DNA from: Pseudoalteromonas luteoviolacea
GTDB taxonomy: Bacteria > Pseudomonadota > Gammaproteobacteria > Enterobacterales > Alteromonadaceae
Length of the DNA stretch: 64,000 nt
Reading direction: 5' to 3'
Assembly (NCBI RefSeq): GCF_018100925.1
Contig: NZ_JAGJEH010000004.1
Location: 124,001-188,000 of the forward strand
A program made the position numbers and the translations under genes. Shown piece after piece: positions 9,462-18,332 of the stretch. Numbering within the stretch: position 1 is the first letter of the stretch; each line of letters starts with the position of its first letter. The notes below the pieces were generated by a model that worked only from the letters and a program-made list of their open reading frames with translations, made no database searches and was not told the origin of the DNA.

Positions 9462-9833
9462 ATAAATTCCTTATTATCCGATCAAACTTGCATAACAGCT
9501 CATTAGCGAGACTTTGTTAGATAGTGATTAATATAAACACGATTTCGCTTTAAAGTATTGAAAGCAATACTAAATCATACGATAAGGAAAATACATTGAA
9601 TGTTTGCGAACAACCTTTTCTCGCTCAAGGCATACCATTAGGCGCAATCTAAACACATCATCTAAAACTGTCGGGTCAACTGTGGACTACTACAAATGAA
9701 CTATCGTCGAAATACTACATCATTGATTGTATTTACTTGCGTGCAAGGATCATCGACTCTGACCCCATTGATTCGGCTTGGTTAAAGCGAGTGATACTTA
9801 CCTAAGCCATATCTATTTTGCTGTAGCAGCTTC
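9462..9833. other. Intergenic region upstream of the NACHT gene
   Basis: About 370 bases holding the NACHT gene's leader (AAGGAA before its ATG) and otherwise unremarkable AT-rich sequence. I saw no gene: an 18-codon TTG frame at 9596 has a fair ribosome binding site but nothing else to support it. There are no att-like repeats. Confidence 0.5.
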
Positions 9834-10304
9834 TTAGCTATCGTTTTTTCCAACAAAATCGATAGAAAACCCCTTCCCTTTCTCTCCGGAGATCAAAACA
9901 GTTATGTTGTTATCTTTAGTCAATTGATAACTCAGCTTTTTAGGAAAGTCATGTTGTGGGTTCTCAAATACCGCGGTTTTTGCTGAGCAGCTTGTTAGTT
10001 TAAAAGCGACAGGCAGGTCGTTACTAGCAACCTTGGCAACATAAAATACCTCTCCTGACATCTCTACTAATCTTAATGTTTCAGAGCTAACCGTTTTACC
10101 TTTTTCGATGGAATAAGTAGAACCTGCGCCTTCAAAGGTTTTACCGCTTATCTGTTTCCAAGATTCGTTAATTTTCAGTTTACTGCTTTCGGAATACCAA
10201 TTCCCGACAAGCCATGACAGTGATTTAACAGAATCACAAGATTTCGCTTGCACCGTTGAGTGAAAGGCTAAACACACGAATACAAAACCTATTACTTTTG
10301 ACAT
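9834..10304 (-). CDS. DUF6265-family exported protein
   Basis: 156 residues from the ATG at 10304, which has GGAGG upstream; an in-frame ATG 96 bases earlier lacks a signal peptide and is unlikely. Residues 1-20 form a signal peptide (FVFVCLAFHSTVQA). The mature protein matches the DUF6265 pattern: SLSWLVGNWYSESS near the start, E-x-W, and FENPQHDFPKKLSYQL near the end, a lipocalin-like beta fold. Function unknown. First of a run of single-function genes on the minus strand. Confidence 0.75.
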   Translation of the reverse strand: MSKVIGFVFVCLAFHSTVQAKSCDSVKSLSWLVGNWYSESSKLKINESWKQISGKTFEGAGSTYSIEKGKTVSSETLRLVEMSGEVFYVAKVASNDLPVAFKLTSCSAKTAVFENPQHDFPKKLSYQLTKDNNITVLISGEKGKGFSIDFVGKNDS

Positions 10305-10550
10305 TGAACACACCTCCATTTGACTGACAAAATTGTTGTCCCTGCACCAAAGGACAGTTAAATCAAAACGAAACGTCCAGTTATTTGCTCCATTATGCAA
10401 AGCAAATATAAGTTAACTACGTTATTAAGACTGCTTGAAACTATACTTTTTCACCATATCGCTTTGCATGCGATTAGAACAATTGCAAGCTATCTTATTA
10501 ATGTACTTTTTTAGCTGCAATATTCATTGTTGAGCAACTTAAGGACAAAG

Positions 10551-10916
10551 TTACTGTGACACAAAATAATGACCATTAAATATAGCGGGCGCGACAGGTT
10601 TTTTCGCCAGCTGCCTTATCGGCGTATAGGTGTTCACTTTAATAACCTGTGTGAACGTTACGATTTCCCTCAGTGTCTGGTTATCATATTGCTGTTTCAA
10701 AGCTTCATCTGGCGTGAGCGGCGGATAGATCACACCACATCTGTAAACCTTGCCCTTATATCTTTTATTGATTTGCTGTGTAAATTGTTCGCGGCTAGTT
10801 AGGTCAACCAAGACCTCTTTTACGACAGGTAATGAAGGCTCTAAGTTAAACTCTATACTTTCAGCTAGCCCGCTGAAAGTTACTAACAACACATAAATAA
10901 ATTTGAGCAGTTTCAA
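10551..10916 (-). CDS. Small exported protein of unknown function
   Basis: The reading frame is open from a GTG at 10937, but AGGAG lies six bases before a TTG at 10916, which begins LKLLKFIYVLLVTFSGLAES, a good signal peptide. I therefore place the start there (121 residues). The mature part is short, basic toward the C-terminus and has one cysteine. A stretch near residues 70-90 (IYPPLTPDEALKQQYDNQ) is charged and probably helical. No family recognised. Confidence 0.5.
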   Translation of the reverse strand: MKLLKFIYVLLVTFSGLAESIEFNLEPSLPVVKEVLVDLTSREQFTQQINKRYKGKVYRCGVIYPPLTPDEALKQQYDNQTLREIVTFTQVIKVNTYTPIRQLAKKPVAPAIFNGHYFVSQ

Positions 10917-11013
10917 AGTAGCTCCTTGACTGAACACGTGTTTATCTACCCCAAATACCGCTTAACTACAGCGCAAATTACACCAAATAGCAATACATTA
11001 AAATTCGGTACAC

Positions 11014-11886
11014 CTATGCCACATTGACCTTTTTCACATCAAATTCATGAGCAAGGCCGCCTACCTTTACTTGGGTGACCTGTTCGTTGCAAAGTGTCAC
11101 AGACGCTGTGACTCTAGATGTACACCCCATGGCTCGACCCTGCTCAAATGTAAACTCGCTTGTATCAATGTTTTTGAGATGTTTACTCAAATAACATGCA
11201 AGCGCACCATTAGAGCTGCCTGTTGCTGATTCTTCTGATATCCCAACTAATGGGGCAAAATTCCGACAGCTCGCAGTGTATTCAGAGTTAGGTCCACACA
11301 ATTCAAATACATGCGCCCCGATCAACTGATGTTTTTTACAAAACTCACTGAGTCGCGCTTCATTTATTTTAATTTTATCAAGATATCCATTTGGTACAGC
11401 CACCAAAATATCCGCTAAGCCGGTAGAAACCATTTCAGATGGCAACTGAGTGGATGCCAATACAGAAGATTCTAACCCTATAAATTCAGACACTTCTTCA
11501 TAGCTTATTCGTCCAAGATATGTTGGCAGCTTTTGCTCCATTACAACATATCCGTCAGCGTCAATCATGACACCGAGCAATCCTGCTTTTGTTCTTTGTG
11601 TATACTGGCCTGCACTGAGCACACCCCTTTGACACATTACAGTAAAAGCAGACAAAGTAGCATGACCACAAAAATCGACTTCTTCAGTCGGTGTAAAAAA
11701 CGACAATTGAAAATCGACTTCGTCATCTCGAGAAACAAATGCTGTTTCTGAGTAACCGACAACTTTAGCTATATATTGCTTTTCTTGTTCAGATAAACAT
11801 TCGGCATTTAACACCACGCCTGCTGGGTTTCCTCCAGTACCATTTGCTGTGAATGCATCGACCAAATAAACTTCAACTTGCTTCAA
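11014..11886 (-). CDS. PhzF-family isomerase/epimerase
   Basis: 290 residues matching the PhzF family (diaminopimelate-epimerase-like fold). Visible hallmarks are VDAFTANGTGGNPAGVV (9-25), GYSETAFV with the conserved catalytic Glu47, FFTPTEEVDFCGHATLSAF (about 64-82) and EESATGSSNGALACYL near the C-terminal domain. The family isomerises small acidic metabolites; without a phenazine operon the physiological substrate is unknown. The start is TTG with GGAG nine bases upstream, and no better ATG exists. The next gene on the same strand ends 81 bases upstream. Confidence 0.88.
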   Translation of the reverse strand: MKQVEVYLVDAFTANGTGGNPAGVVLNAECLSEQEKQYIAKVVGYSETAFVSRDDEVDFQLSFFTPTEEVDFCGHATLSAFTVMCQRGVLSAGQYTQRTKAGLLGVMIDADGYVVMEQKLPTYLGRISYEEVSEFIGLESSVLASTQLPSEMVSTGLADILVAVPNGYLDKIKINEARLSEFCKKHQLIGAHVFELCGPNSEYTASCRNFAPLVGISEESATGSSNGALACYLSKHLKNIDTSEFTFEQGRAMGCTSRVTASVTLCNEQVTQVKVGGLAHEFDVKKVNVA

Positions 11887-11928
11887 TCTTTAAAACTCCA
11901 GTTTGTACTTTTTTGAAATAAATGCAGC

Positions 11929-11955
11929 GGCGCACCAGAAGTTGAGCGCGCTCAT
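11929..11955. repeat. GC-rich imperfect hairpin with a repeat of the palindrome core
   Basis: AGCGGCGC and GCGCGCT arms pair with one bulged base between the PPOX and PhzF genes. It includes TTGAGCGCGCTCA, 13 bases shared with the core of the perfect palindrome at 1513-1540. Either a transcript-processing hairpin or a regulator half-site; not resolved. Confidence 0.3.
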
Positions 11956-11967
11956 AAAACCAGTGTA

Positions 11968-12417
11968 TTAGACACCATATGTCTTTTTGGCACTTTCAAT
12001 TTGCTGCTCTTCTGTGATGTTTGGAAACAGCTTATAGCTTGGCGCAACAATGGGTTTCGCTTTTAATACCGTAATACGAATTACCCCCGCAACCGGGTAT
12101 TTATCACCTGTTAACGGTTTTATTGAACCAAAGGCGGCCTCAAAACTATCTGAGTTTTTTGCTATATACGTCGCTTTGCCATACAACTGAAACCCCTTTT
12201 GCTTAAACACATCGACAAAACTTACACACACGTTGTCATTGCTTTTTATATTCTTTACGCTATTTGCAGAGGCTATATTCGCGATCAGTATTTCTGTATC
12301 GCTGTTGCAGATAAAGACTTCCTTTGGCGAAACACTCGGGCAACCATCTTCGTCGACAGTAGCCAACCAGCATAAAACACTCTCTTGTATTGACGATTTT
12401 ATTTTTTCTGTAAGCAT
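11968..12417 (-). CDS. Pyridoxamine 5'-phosphate oxidase-family flavoprotein
   Basis: 149 residues with the split-barrel FMN-binding pattern of the PPOX family: WLATVDEDGCPSVSPKEVF (17-35), then VCVSFVDVFKQKGFQLYGKATYI, the strand pair lining the flavin site. Probably a small flavin-dependent oxidoreductase or flavin-binding protein, not PdxH, which is longer and has extra PLP contacts. AAGGAA precedes the ATG. An extended -10 promoter (TGG-TATAAT, read leftward at 12615-12623) lies about 200 bases upstream. Confidence 0.82.
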   Translation of the reverse strand: MLTEKIKSSIQESVLCWLATVDEDGCPSVSPKEVFICNSDTEILIANIASANSVKNIKSNDNVCVSFVDVFKQKGFQLYGKATYIAKNSDSFEAAFGSIKPLTGDKYPVAGVIRITVLKAKPIVAPSYKLFPNITEEQQIESAKKTYGV

Positions 12418-12841
12418 TGCTGTTCCTTGTTATTTGCTTTTAATTGATAGGTTCTAAGTTTGCTGAGCTATTTTCCTTTTGTATAGTATCCACAGTTTCT
12501 ATTTGGACGAGCTGTAGTAGCAATTGGTTGAATACATTAATACGATCACTATGGCTAGTTAGCACCCAGTTTAAAAAGCCAAGTCTACTGTAACAAGTAG
12601 CATATGTCCCTCATATTATACCAGTTTTCGGCACCTTGATAGGACAGCTTAGACTTGTTATCCAGCCCTTGTTTTATTCGATATTTGCCTTTCTGAACAA
12701 GTAAGACAGAGCTGTATTTTGCCTTGATTACAGATATCAAAAAACATACTTAGTGATAGCTCATTGGCCATTTTTTTTCTGGTAACTAAGAGCCGCGCTT
12801 GTTTGTCTTCAGTTGCTTGTTCGCACGTTAAACAACCTTAG
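12418..12841. other. Intergenic region with a promoter and a long imperfect inverted repeat
   Basis: 424 bases. Read on the minus strand it contains an extended -10 element, TGGTATAAT, at 12615-12623. Around it lies a loose inverted repeat: CAAGTCTA plus CTGT (about 12580-12592) and ACAG-CT-TAGACTTG (about 12644-12657). A 37-codon minus-strand frame (about 12659-12772) with three Cys has no ribosome binding site, so I did not call it. Confidence 0.4.
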
Positions 12842-13186
12842 TTAAACCTGCCACAATCCATGCTCGATAGACCCCAAGATATAAATCGCGAATTTCCCTT
12901 TACCCGGAATTTCCAAAGGTGGAAGCGCTATTTCTGCGCCATTCGATTGTGCACTTTGCACAGCTTGCTCAATATCATCCACTAACCAATACGGGCGTAC
13001 AACCGGCGTTTCTGTCTCTCGCAATGGCTCTCGCACTCCCACCATACAACCATCTGGTAATCGACACGTTTTAGCACCACCAAGTAATTCGTCGGTTTCA
13101 CCAAATCTCACTTTGTATGTGTCTTCATAAGCACGAATAACAGACTCAACATCAACTGAAACGATTTCCAAGTAGTGAACTTTCAT
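12842..13186 (-). CDS. VOC (glyoxalase/bleomycin-resistance fold) protein
   Basis: 114 residues, one vicinal-oxygen-chelate unit: a beta-alpha-beta start (KVHYLEIVSVDVESVIRAYE), a central strand, WLVDDIEQAVQSAQSNGAEIALPP typical of the second half-module, and a terminal strand. The His at residue 4 and Glu at residue 7 could be metal ligands. Family members range from dioxygenases to drug-binding proteins, so function is not predicted. GGGAG lies upstream of the ATG. Confidence 0.75.
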   Translation of the reverse strand: MKVHYLEIVSVDVESVIRAYEDTYKVRFGETDELLGGAKTCRLPDGCMVGVREPLRETETPVVRPYWLVDDIEQAVQSAQSNGAEIALPPLEIPGKGKFAIYILGSIEHGLWQV

Positions 13187-13253
13187 TGCAAGCTCTCCCG
13201 TTCCTGTTCATTGACGACCTATTCACTTTTGTCTTAACTAGGAGATCAACGAT

Positions 13254-13700
13254 TTAAATTTGAATATATAGCCTTAGCATATCCTTGTGCTGAATGCCAT
13301 TTTCGAAAATTGGCATATCATAATGCTCTAAAAAATAGTCCTTTGACACTGATGCCACCCGAAATCCGATACGCTGATAATAAGTGAGCTGGTAACCAAA
13401 CGTACCTGTGCCAAGCTCGATTCTCCTTATACCTCTCTTTGATAACTCAGAGATAGTAAACTTGAGCAACTTGGAACCAATACCTTGCCCTTGATAAACT
13501 GGATAAACCGAAATGTTATAAATTTCCGCCAGTTCTGCTCGCTGCGGTTTAACGATACATGCGGCGAGAATTTTACCGCGTGTTGTAACCACAAAACACC
13601 AAGATCCTGAGAGGTAGGTTAAAATATTCTCTTTTGACGGATCGGCTTCAAGCAATAGCTCAATCGGTATTTCATTACTTTTAATTTCCAAATATTCCAT
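13254..13700 (-). CDS. GNAT-family N-acetyltransferase
   Basis: 148 residues with the GNAT acetyl-CoA motif: IYNISVYPVYQGQGIGSKLLKFTISE (about 79-104) containing Q-G-x-G-I/G. The strand RRIELGTGTFGYQLTYYQRIGFRV (about 109-132) and a C-terminal beta segment follow. Substrate unknown. Lies 67 bases from the VOC gene and 48 from the MazG-like gene on the same strand, so the three may be co-transcribed. Confidence 0.85.
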   Translation of the reverse strand: MEYLEIKSNEIPIELLLEADPSKENILTYLSGSWCFVVTTRGKILAACIVKPQRAELAEIYNISVYPVYQGQGIGSKLLKFTISELSKRGIRRIELGTGTFGYQLTYYQRIGFRVASVSKDYFLEHYDMPIFENGIQHKDMLRLYIQI

Positions 13701-13748
13701 TTTTCCCTGCGCCTTCCAGTATTTTTTGGACCAAAGTTGGAAAACAAT

Positions 13749-14123
13749 TTAAGTTCGGTCGGCTAGCGCCTGCTCACGTTCCAATATTTGCTTTTGTTTT
13801 TCTTTTACTTCAGCCCAACTACCACCAGCTTCGATGGCTGACACCCTTTGCTCGTATTTAACGTAAGCACGTTTGAGTACAGAGTTAACGTCAATACCCG
13901 ACTCTTTTTCAAGAGACAGTAAGATATTAAGGTAGTTCCAAAGGATATCTCCTAACTCGTCCTCAAGGTAGCAGGTCCTATTTTTTGGTATTTCTTCTGT
14001 GACCTCTGTTATTTCTTCTTTTAAGGAAGTCAGGTATGTGCTAGAGCCAGAATACCAACTATTTGTTTTATCATATAAACTCTTGCGCTTTGCTACTTCC
14101 AGTACCTTCTCAAAATCTTGCAT
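13749..14123 (-). CDS. MazG-like nucleotide pyrophosphohydrolase
   Basis: 124 residues from the ATG at 14123, preceded by AGGAG; the upstream in-frame extension adds an unlikely hydrophobic stretch. The metal-binding pattern of all-alpha NTP pyrophosphatases is clear: KEEITEVTEEI (EExxE-like, about 34-44) followed by EDELGDILWNYLNILL (ExxD, about 53-68). Such enzymes hydrolyse (d)NTPs to monophosphates and clear non-canonical or excess nucleotides. First gene of a probable MazG-GNAT-VOC group on the minus strand. Confidence 0.82.
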   Translation of the reverse strand: MQDFEKVLEVAKRKSLYDKTNSWYSGSSTYLTSLKEEITEVTEEIPKNRTCYLEDELGDILWNYLNILLSLEKESGIDVNSVLKRAYVKYEQRVSAIEAGGSWAEVKEKQKQILEREQALADRT

Positions 14124-14383
14124 GGGACTCCTTATCATCTCTTTTCCTACCAAAACCAATATCAATGCCGATACTGAATAACCCACTATTACCGATGTTC
14201 ATGTAACTGCCCCAGTTTTGTTAGCAATATAGAAAATCAGTCTCGTTCCAAATATTGTTACAGTGTAATAATTTGTAATGTTAAAAGCCAAATCTATCTG
14301 CCAACTTAAGTGCGGTGAAACCAAAGTGTCACAAAATGAGCTTCACTCACATCAATTTATTTTACAACTTAAAGGAAACTAAA

Positions 14384-14746
14384 ATGAGTCAATATATTCC
14401 AGAAGGTAGCTTTACTTTAACGTCTAAAAATATTCGCTCTACTCTATACACAAAATCTCAAAAGCGAGATGGCAAGTACATTCCAGCCTCACTTGATTTG
14501 ACGAATTTATCTTCTGCTGATGTAGCAAACATGGATGGGTTTTTAGTAAATCAAACACACTCAGGTAGTGCTAGCGGCTATGTGCCAAGTGGCAGTTATC
14601 AAAAAACATCAGATGACATTGTTGTTGTATTGTCTGCCGAGTGCCAAAAGCGCGATCAAACATATCAAGAGTCAACGTTAGTGATCAGTGGCTTAAACAA
14701 TGTCAGTGTTTCCAACATTGATGGTGTACTTACTGTTGATGAGTAA
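14384..14746 (+). CDS. Cyanovirin-N homology (CVNH) lectin-like protein
   Basis: 120 residues from the ATG at 14384, which has AAGGAA upstream; an in-frame ATG 69 bases earlier lacks one. Two tandem CVNH half-repeats are visible: IPEGSFTLTSKNIRSTLYTK through SLDLTNLSSADVANMDGFL (about 4-54) and VPSGSYQKTSDDIVVVLSAE through LVISGLNNVSVSNIDGVL (about 64-117). CVNH proteins bind high-mannose glycans. The paired cysteines of cyanovirin-N are missing (a single Cys remains in the second repeat), and there is no signal peptide, so a cytoplasmic, disulfide-free form is likely. Role here unknown. Confidence 0.8.
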   Translation: MSQYIPEGSFTLTSKNIRSTLYTKSQKRDGKYIPASLDLTNLSSADVANMDGFLVNQTHSGSASGYVPSGSYQKTSDDIVVVLSAECQKRDQTYQESTLVISGLNNVSVSNIDGVLTVDE

Positions 14747-15152
14747 GCCTGATTAAACGCCAGACTATGCGCCTTTGTGCGCCTAGGTGCATAGTCACTG
14801 AACCAGAAAAGCAGTGATCAGTTTGTGAGTAATCGATTTCAAAAAGTCGCTTACTTTCTATACTGGGCATTTCCTTTTAAGTTCCCATAGAACAAACATT
14901 CTTCTTTTAACCCTAACTGCGAGTCTCATTATCATGTATTACTGTAAAAAAGAGTTAATATGTATTCCTCAAAAGCGTTTTAATAAAACGCTGCTCACCT
15001 GACCTCCGTTTAAACAGAGCACATCGTAAGATTTGCTACGTCTGTTTAAAAACAGCTATTAATAAAGCTATGGCTGTGTGTATGTGCAGCATTCAACATT
15101 AAGTTGTCGATTCATCAACACTTGGGGAAGAGCCCTACAGCCGTATTTAGAT
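14747..15152. other. Intergenic region with hairpins
   Basis: Holds the CVNH-gene hairpin (14763-14796), a second hairpin AGCGTTTT-AAT-AAAACGCT (14974-14992), and a spaced inverted repeat TTTAAACAGA/TCTGTTTAAA (about 15009-15050). The last two lie downstream of the minus-strand chemoreceptor and may end its transcript. No gene seen. Confidence 0.55.
14763..14796 (+). terminator. Hairpin after the CVNH gene
   Basis: GACTATGC/GCATAGTC, extended by three further pairs including one G-U, with a 12-base loop. It begins 17 bases after the stop. No U-run follows, so termination efficiency is uncertain. Confidence 0.5.
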
Positions 15153-16784
15153 TTATAATTTGAACCCGCCAACTGCCTGACTAAGTCTTTTTGCACTTGC
15201 CATTGTTTTATCTGCAACTTCTTCATTTTCTACCGCAGTATCGAAATTGAGGCGTGTCCCTTGAGACATTTGGGCCAAATTGCCACTGATATCATCGGTG
15301 ACTTTGCTTTGTTGTTCTGTTGCAGTCGCTGTTTGCACGGCGACATCAGACACCCGCTGTGAGGCCGATGCTATTTTGTCTAACGACTCGAGTGTTTGTG
15401 ATGAACAATCAACTGTTGAGCTAGTCGACTCATTGCCCTTTTCAATTGACGTAACGGCTTGCTCTACCCCTTTTTGTAAGTTTGAAATCATTTCTTGTAT
15501 ATTTTCAGTGGACTGCTGTGTTTTACTGGCAAGTGTCCTGACTTCATCTGCAACAACCGCAAATCCCCTGCCTTGCTCACCCGCTCTGGCAGCTTCAATC
15601 GCCGCATTCAACGCCAGTAAATTTGTCTGTTCAGCAATTCCTCGGATCACATCTAACACAGAAGTAATATTTGTCGAATCTTCAGAAACCTTTGAGATGG
15701 TGTCTGATGCATGTGCAATGACCTCTGATAGTTGATTAATTTGTGCAACAGTTTGGTTGGTGACAGTTGCCCCTTCATCAGTCAGCGTGTTGACTCTGGC
15801 GAGATCTTCCGCTGTAAGATTTGCATTTTTTGCCACTTCTTTAATTGCATAAGACATTTCATCGACCGCGGTGACAATCACTTCGATGGCTTGCAGCTGA
15901 TTTGAGCAGGTATCGTGAATATTTTTAGATCCAGATTCAAGTGTTTCGACACCCTCAACAACCGCCATAGATTCATCGACTATAGTCCGTATCAAATCTG
16001 ACAGACCTGCAACAAACCTATCAAACTCCTTAGCAACATCACCAAGTTCGTCATCTCGTTCAGAGTTAATCCGCCTTGTAAGGTCTCCATCCCCCTGACT
16101 CATGTCTCTCAATTGATTTGTCAGATCGTTTAGTGCATTCGCCATTTTTTTTGGTGCGATCACGCCAATTGCAACGATGGCTGCAACTATGATTGCACTT
16201 ATAATCCAAATCACCGTCAAGGTACTATTTACTTCACTAATGGACTGGCTACTGACCTCTCCACTGATGGTATCAGCCGCTTCACCAGCCAAGTTAAAAT
16301 ACTCTCTTAAATCATTAAAGCTTTGAGTTGCTTTACCTTCACTTTGGATAATGGCAGCACTTTTATCGCCTTGTCGCATTAAATCAAATACCCTCTGAGA
16401 GTCCGAAAGCCAAATGCGATACTGGTTATCAAACCCTCTTAACGGAGCAAGCGCACTGGGGTAGTCACGCATCAACTCACGATATTTGTTCATACGGTCC
16501 AGTGCCTGCTGTGCATTATCTTTGTAGTCTGAAAATAGACTATCGTAGCTGCTGTTTAAATTTGTACTGTATAAAATATGCTGTTCCGCGGATAACGCCT
16601 GATATAGATCTCTGTCGGCATTAATAACAGCAGAAATAGCCGGGTTAAATTTTGTCCCTACTTCTGTGAGGCTATTCTCTGTTTTAGATATCAGGAACAG
16701 GTTTATTGAAACTACTGCGATAAAAAAAACTGAAATCGCAACAAACAACAACGTGTATTTAACGCGAATACTTTGAAAATTCAT
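15153..16784 (-). CDS. Methyl-accepting chemotaxis protein
   Basis: A 543-residue transmembrane chemoreceptor. TM1 spans about 10-32. A periplasmic four-helix-bundle sensor (about 33-186) has no recognisable ligand motif. TM2 spans about 188-210, then a HAMP domain (about 211-264) with GDGDLTRRI. The cytoplasmic signalling coiled coil has the conserved tip [20 protein letters not shown] (381-400) followed by [18 protein letters not shown]. It would control CheA through CheW. There is no CheR/B-tethering pentapeptide at the C-terminus. Orphan: no che genes nearby. Confidence 0.93.
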   Translation of the reverse strand: MNFQSIRVKYTLLFVAISVFFIAVVSINLFLISKTENSLTEVGTKFNPAISAVINADRDLYQALSAEQHILYSTNLNSSYDSLFSDYKDNAQQALDRMNKYRELMRDYPSALAPLRGFDNQYRIWLSDSQRVFDLMRQGDKSAAIIQSEGKATQSFNDLREYFNLAGEAADTISGEVSSQSISEVNSTLTVIWIISAIIVAAIVAIGVIAPKKMANALNDLTNQLRDMSQGDGDLTRRINSERDDELGDVAKEFDRFVAGLSDLIRTIVDESMAVVEGVETLESGSKNIHDTCSNQLQAIEVIVTAVDEMSYAIKEVAKNANLTAEDLARVNTLTDEGATVTNQTVAQINQLSEVIAHASDTISKVSEDSTNITSVLDVIRGIAEQTNLLALNAAIEAARAGEQGRGFAVVADEVRTLASKTQQSTENIQEMISNLQKGVEQAVTSIEKGNESTSSTVDCSSQTLESLDKIASASQRVSDVAVQTATATEQQSKVTDDISGNLAQMSQGTRLNFDTAVENEEVADKTMASAKRLSQAVGGFKL

Positions 16785-17270
16785 AACAGGTCACTTATCA
16801 AGTTTTACAATTTGCACTATGAGTAACAGGATTTACTAATCAGTTTTAAATAAGTCTTAACTGCCGTGGCAGTTCGACAACGGTATTGGCTACCAATGTT
16901 TAGACCACTTACTAATTGGTAGTTTGTATCTGGCTCTTTTGCAAACAGTTCGCTGCAAATAAGGGAATGATAAGCAGTGCTAACAAAGTGACCTTATAAC
17001 AGAACCCATAGTGGGAACTAAAAGCCCAAGGACTAAGATAAATACACGGTTAAACACTCAGTATTAAGCTGCAATGGATGAGGTTAAACCGAGGCAAAGG
17101 CACACTGTTCTCCTTAAGGTATGTTGTCAATACTCAAAACAAGTGCAGCATAAAACGGTGGAAAAGTGCGTGGTTTTAGTGAATTTCAGTTGATTAATAT
17201 GTATTTAATGTAAAGTGAGAGCCCAATACTATATAGGCTCTCATAGGCTATTGTGCAATGAACACCATGC
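16785..17270. other. Intergenic region between the chemoreceptor and a RiPP-like gene
   Basis: Contains a near-palindrome AACTGCC-GT-GGCAGTT (16859-16874), a possible operator about 75 bases upstream of the chemoreceptor. On the side of the peptide gene, a TGAGAGCC/GGCTCTCA hairpin lies at 17216-17243. No gene was supported in the rest. Confidence 0.45.
17216..17243 (-). terminator. Hairpin after RiPP-like precursor 1
   Basis: An 8-bp stem TGAGAGCC/GGCTCTCA with a 12-base loop, 27 bases beyond the stop of the minus-strand peptide gene. A modest T-rich stretch (CTTTACATT) follows in that direction. Confidence 0.5.
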
Positions 17271-17435
17271 CTATAGGCATGGCCCATTTGTCCAACACTG
17301 GATCACACCAGATCCACACCAGCCCACTTGCGAAATGAATGTTCCACCAGCTACTTTATCCGTAACCTGCTGATTTAACTGCTTCTGGTTAAGTTGTTTC
17401 ATTGACTTTTTGTTGAGTGCTAATTTTAATTTCAC
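17271..17435 (-). CDS. RiPP-like (class I lanthipeptide-type) precursor peptide 1
   Basis: 54 residues, found by translating the gap. It starts at GTG with a strong AAGGAG upstream. The leader MKLKLALNKKSMKQLNQKQL is lysine/leucine-rich and ends at VAGG (28-31), a double-glycine cleavage site. The 23-residue core (TFISQVGWCGSGVIQCW followed by TNGPCL) has three Cys plus Thr/Ser residues, suited to thioether or disulfide formation. Leader form and GG site resemble class I lanthipeptide-type precursors annotated in Pseudoalteromonas and Bacteroidetes; this is pattern recognition, not a search result. No LanB/C, cyclodehydratase or peptidase-transporter lies in the window. It has its own promoter-like TTGACA/TAGTTT upstream and a hairpin downstream, so it is a solitary unit. 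Confidence 0.75.
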   Translation of the reverse strand: MKLKLALNKKSMKQLNQKQLNQQVTDKVAGGTFISQVGWCGSGVIQCWTNGPCL

Positions 17436-17738
17436 AATATCTCCTTAGATTGTTTTTTATTCACCCGAATTCAAAACTACCGATTAATTAGGTACTGTCA
17501 ATTTAGAAAAATTAATAGTGTTCCTTTAATCACATCACGTGTTTTGTATATGTTCAGCTACACATACTCCAATGAGCCTATGCTTATAGACTTTGGAAAT
17601 TAAATACACCACATAGCGCTCACTGCTTTTGCGTAAACTGATTTCCACTTACATACCAATTAGTGAACTTAATCAGGCATAAATCGATTTGGCGGTTTTC
17701 CAGTTTGATATATCTATGTCCTATTGAAGGTTTGTTCT
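17436..17738. other. Promoter region of RiPP-like precursor 1
   Basis: About 300 bases between the DUF7000 gene and the peptide gene. It contains the sigma-70-like promoter listed separately and no other feature I can support. Confidence 0.5.
17474..17501 (-). promoter_or_regulatory. Sigma-70-like promoter for precursor peptide 1
   Basis: Read leftward: TTGACA (17501-17496), a 16-base spacer, then TAGTTT (17479-17474), about 40 bases upstream of the peptide's GTG. The consensus -35 element and close spacing support independent transcription. Confidence 0.5.
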
Positions 17739-18236
17739 TTATATTTCGCCCAACTTTAACGCTTTAACAATCTGATCCGATAGTGACTCAAATCCACTGT
17801 ATACTGATACCGATAGTTCATTTAAGTCATCAAAGTCAGGGGACTCCAATAAGGGAACTTCAAATACCGAATACTTTGGCATGCGCTGTGCGCTGGCCCA
17901 GTCAGTATTCTTTAGTTTATGCCAATACCGTTTCTGCACGCCTTTGGTTTGACCTAGAAGCCAAAGTTCAAATCTTACTTGTTGATGATTGAGTACAATT
18001 GCAAGTTTTAGCTTGTGAGATTTTAGGTAGCTGTTTTGGATATAAAAATAAGTAAAATCTAAGTAGCCATGTAAAACGCCCCCGACTGCATACTCGCCGT
18101 CATATCTTTTTGAAAACTCAGTTCGGAGGTTTTGAACGATACTCACCAAACTTTGATACGTTTCCTGTAATTCGCCACTTTCAAGAGCTTGCTTATAGAA
18201 TGAAATCTGGGTATTTAAGCTTTTAGTAACCACCAT
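17739..18236 (-). CDS. DUF7000-like protein
   Basis: 165 residues from the ATG at 18236, chosen because AAGAGGA lies six bases before it; an ATG 18 bases further up would place that site inside the gene. It resembles the DUF7000 family: SFYKQALESGELQETYQ near the N-terminus, YLDFTYFYIQ, KLAIVLNHQQVRFELWLLGQ and QKRYWHKLK. No catalytic motif, signal or membrane segment. Function unknown. Confidence 0.65.
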   Translation of the reverse strand: MVVTKSLNTQISFYKQALESGELQETYQSLVSIVQNLRTEFSKRYDGEYAVGGVLHGYLDFTYFYIQNSYLKSHKLKLAIVLNHQQVRFELWLLGQTKGVQKRYWHKLKNTDWASAQRMPKYSVFEVPLLESPDFDDLNELSVSVYSGFESLSDQIVKALKLGEI

Positions 18237-18332
18237 TGATATCCTCTTGTGCATAGCGCCTGTATTAATTTAAAGTACACACCTTAATGTGTGACATTCT
18301 TTAAAATCAAAGCAATATTCCCTAACGCCCAA

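Noticed and set aside
9834..14123. Possible chromosomal integron cassette array
   Set aside because: Seven small genes on one strand suggested cassettes, but the gaps (48-424 bases) have no repeated attC-like sequence with GTTRRRY/RYYYAAC ends, and no integrase was seen.
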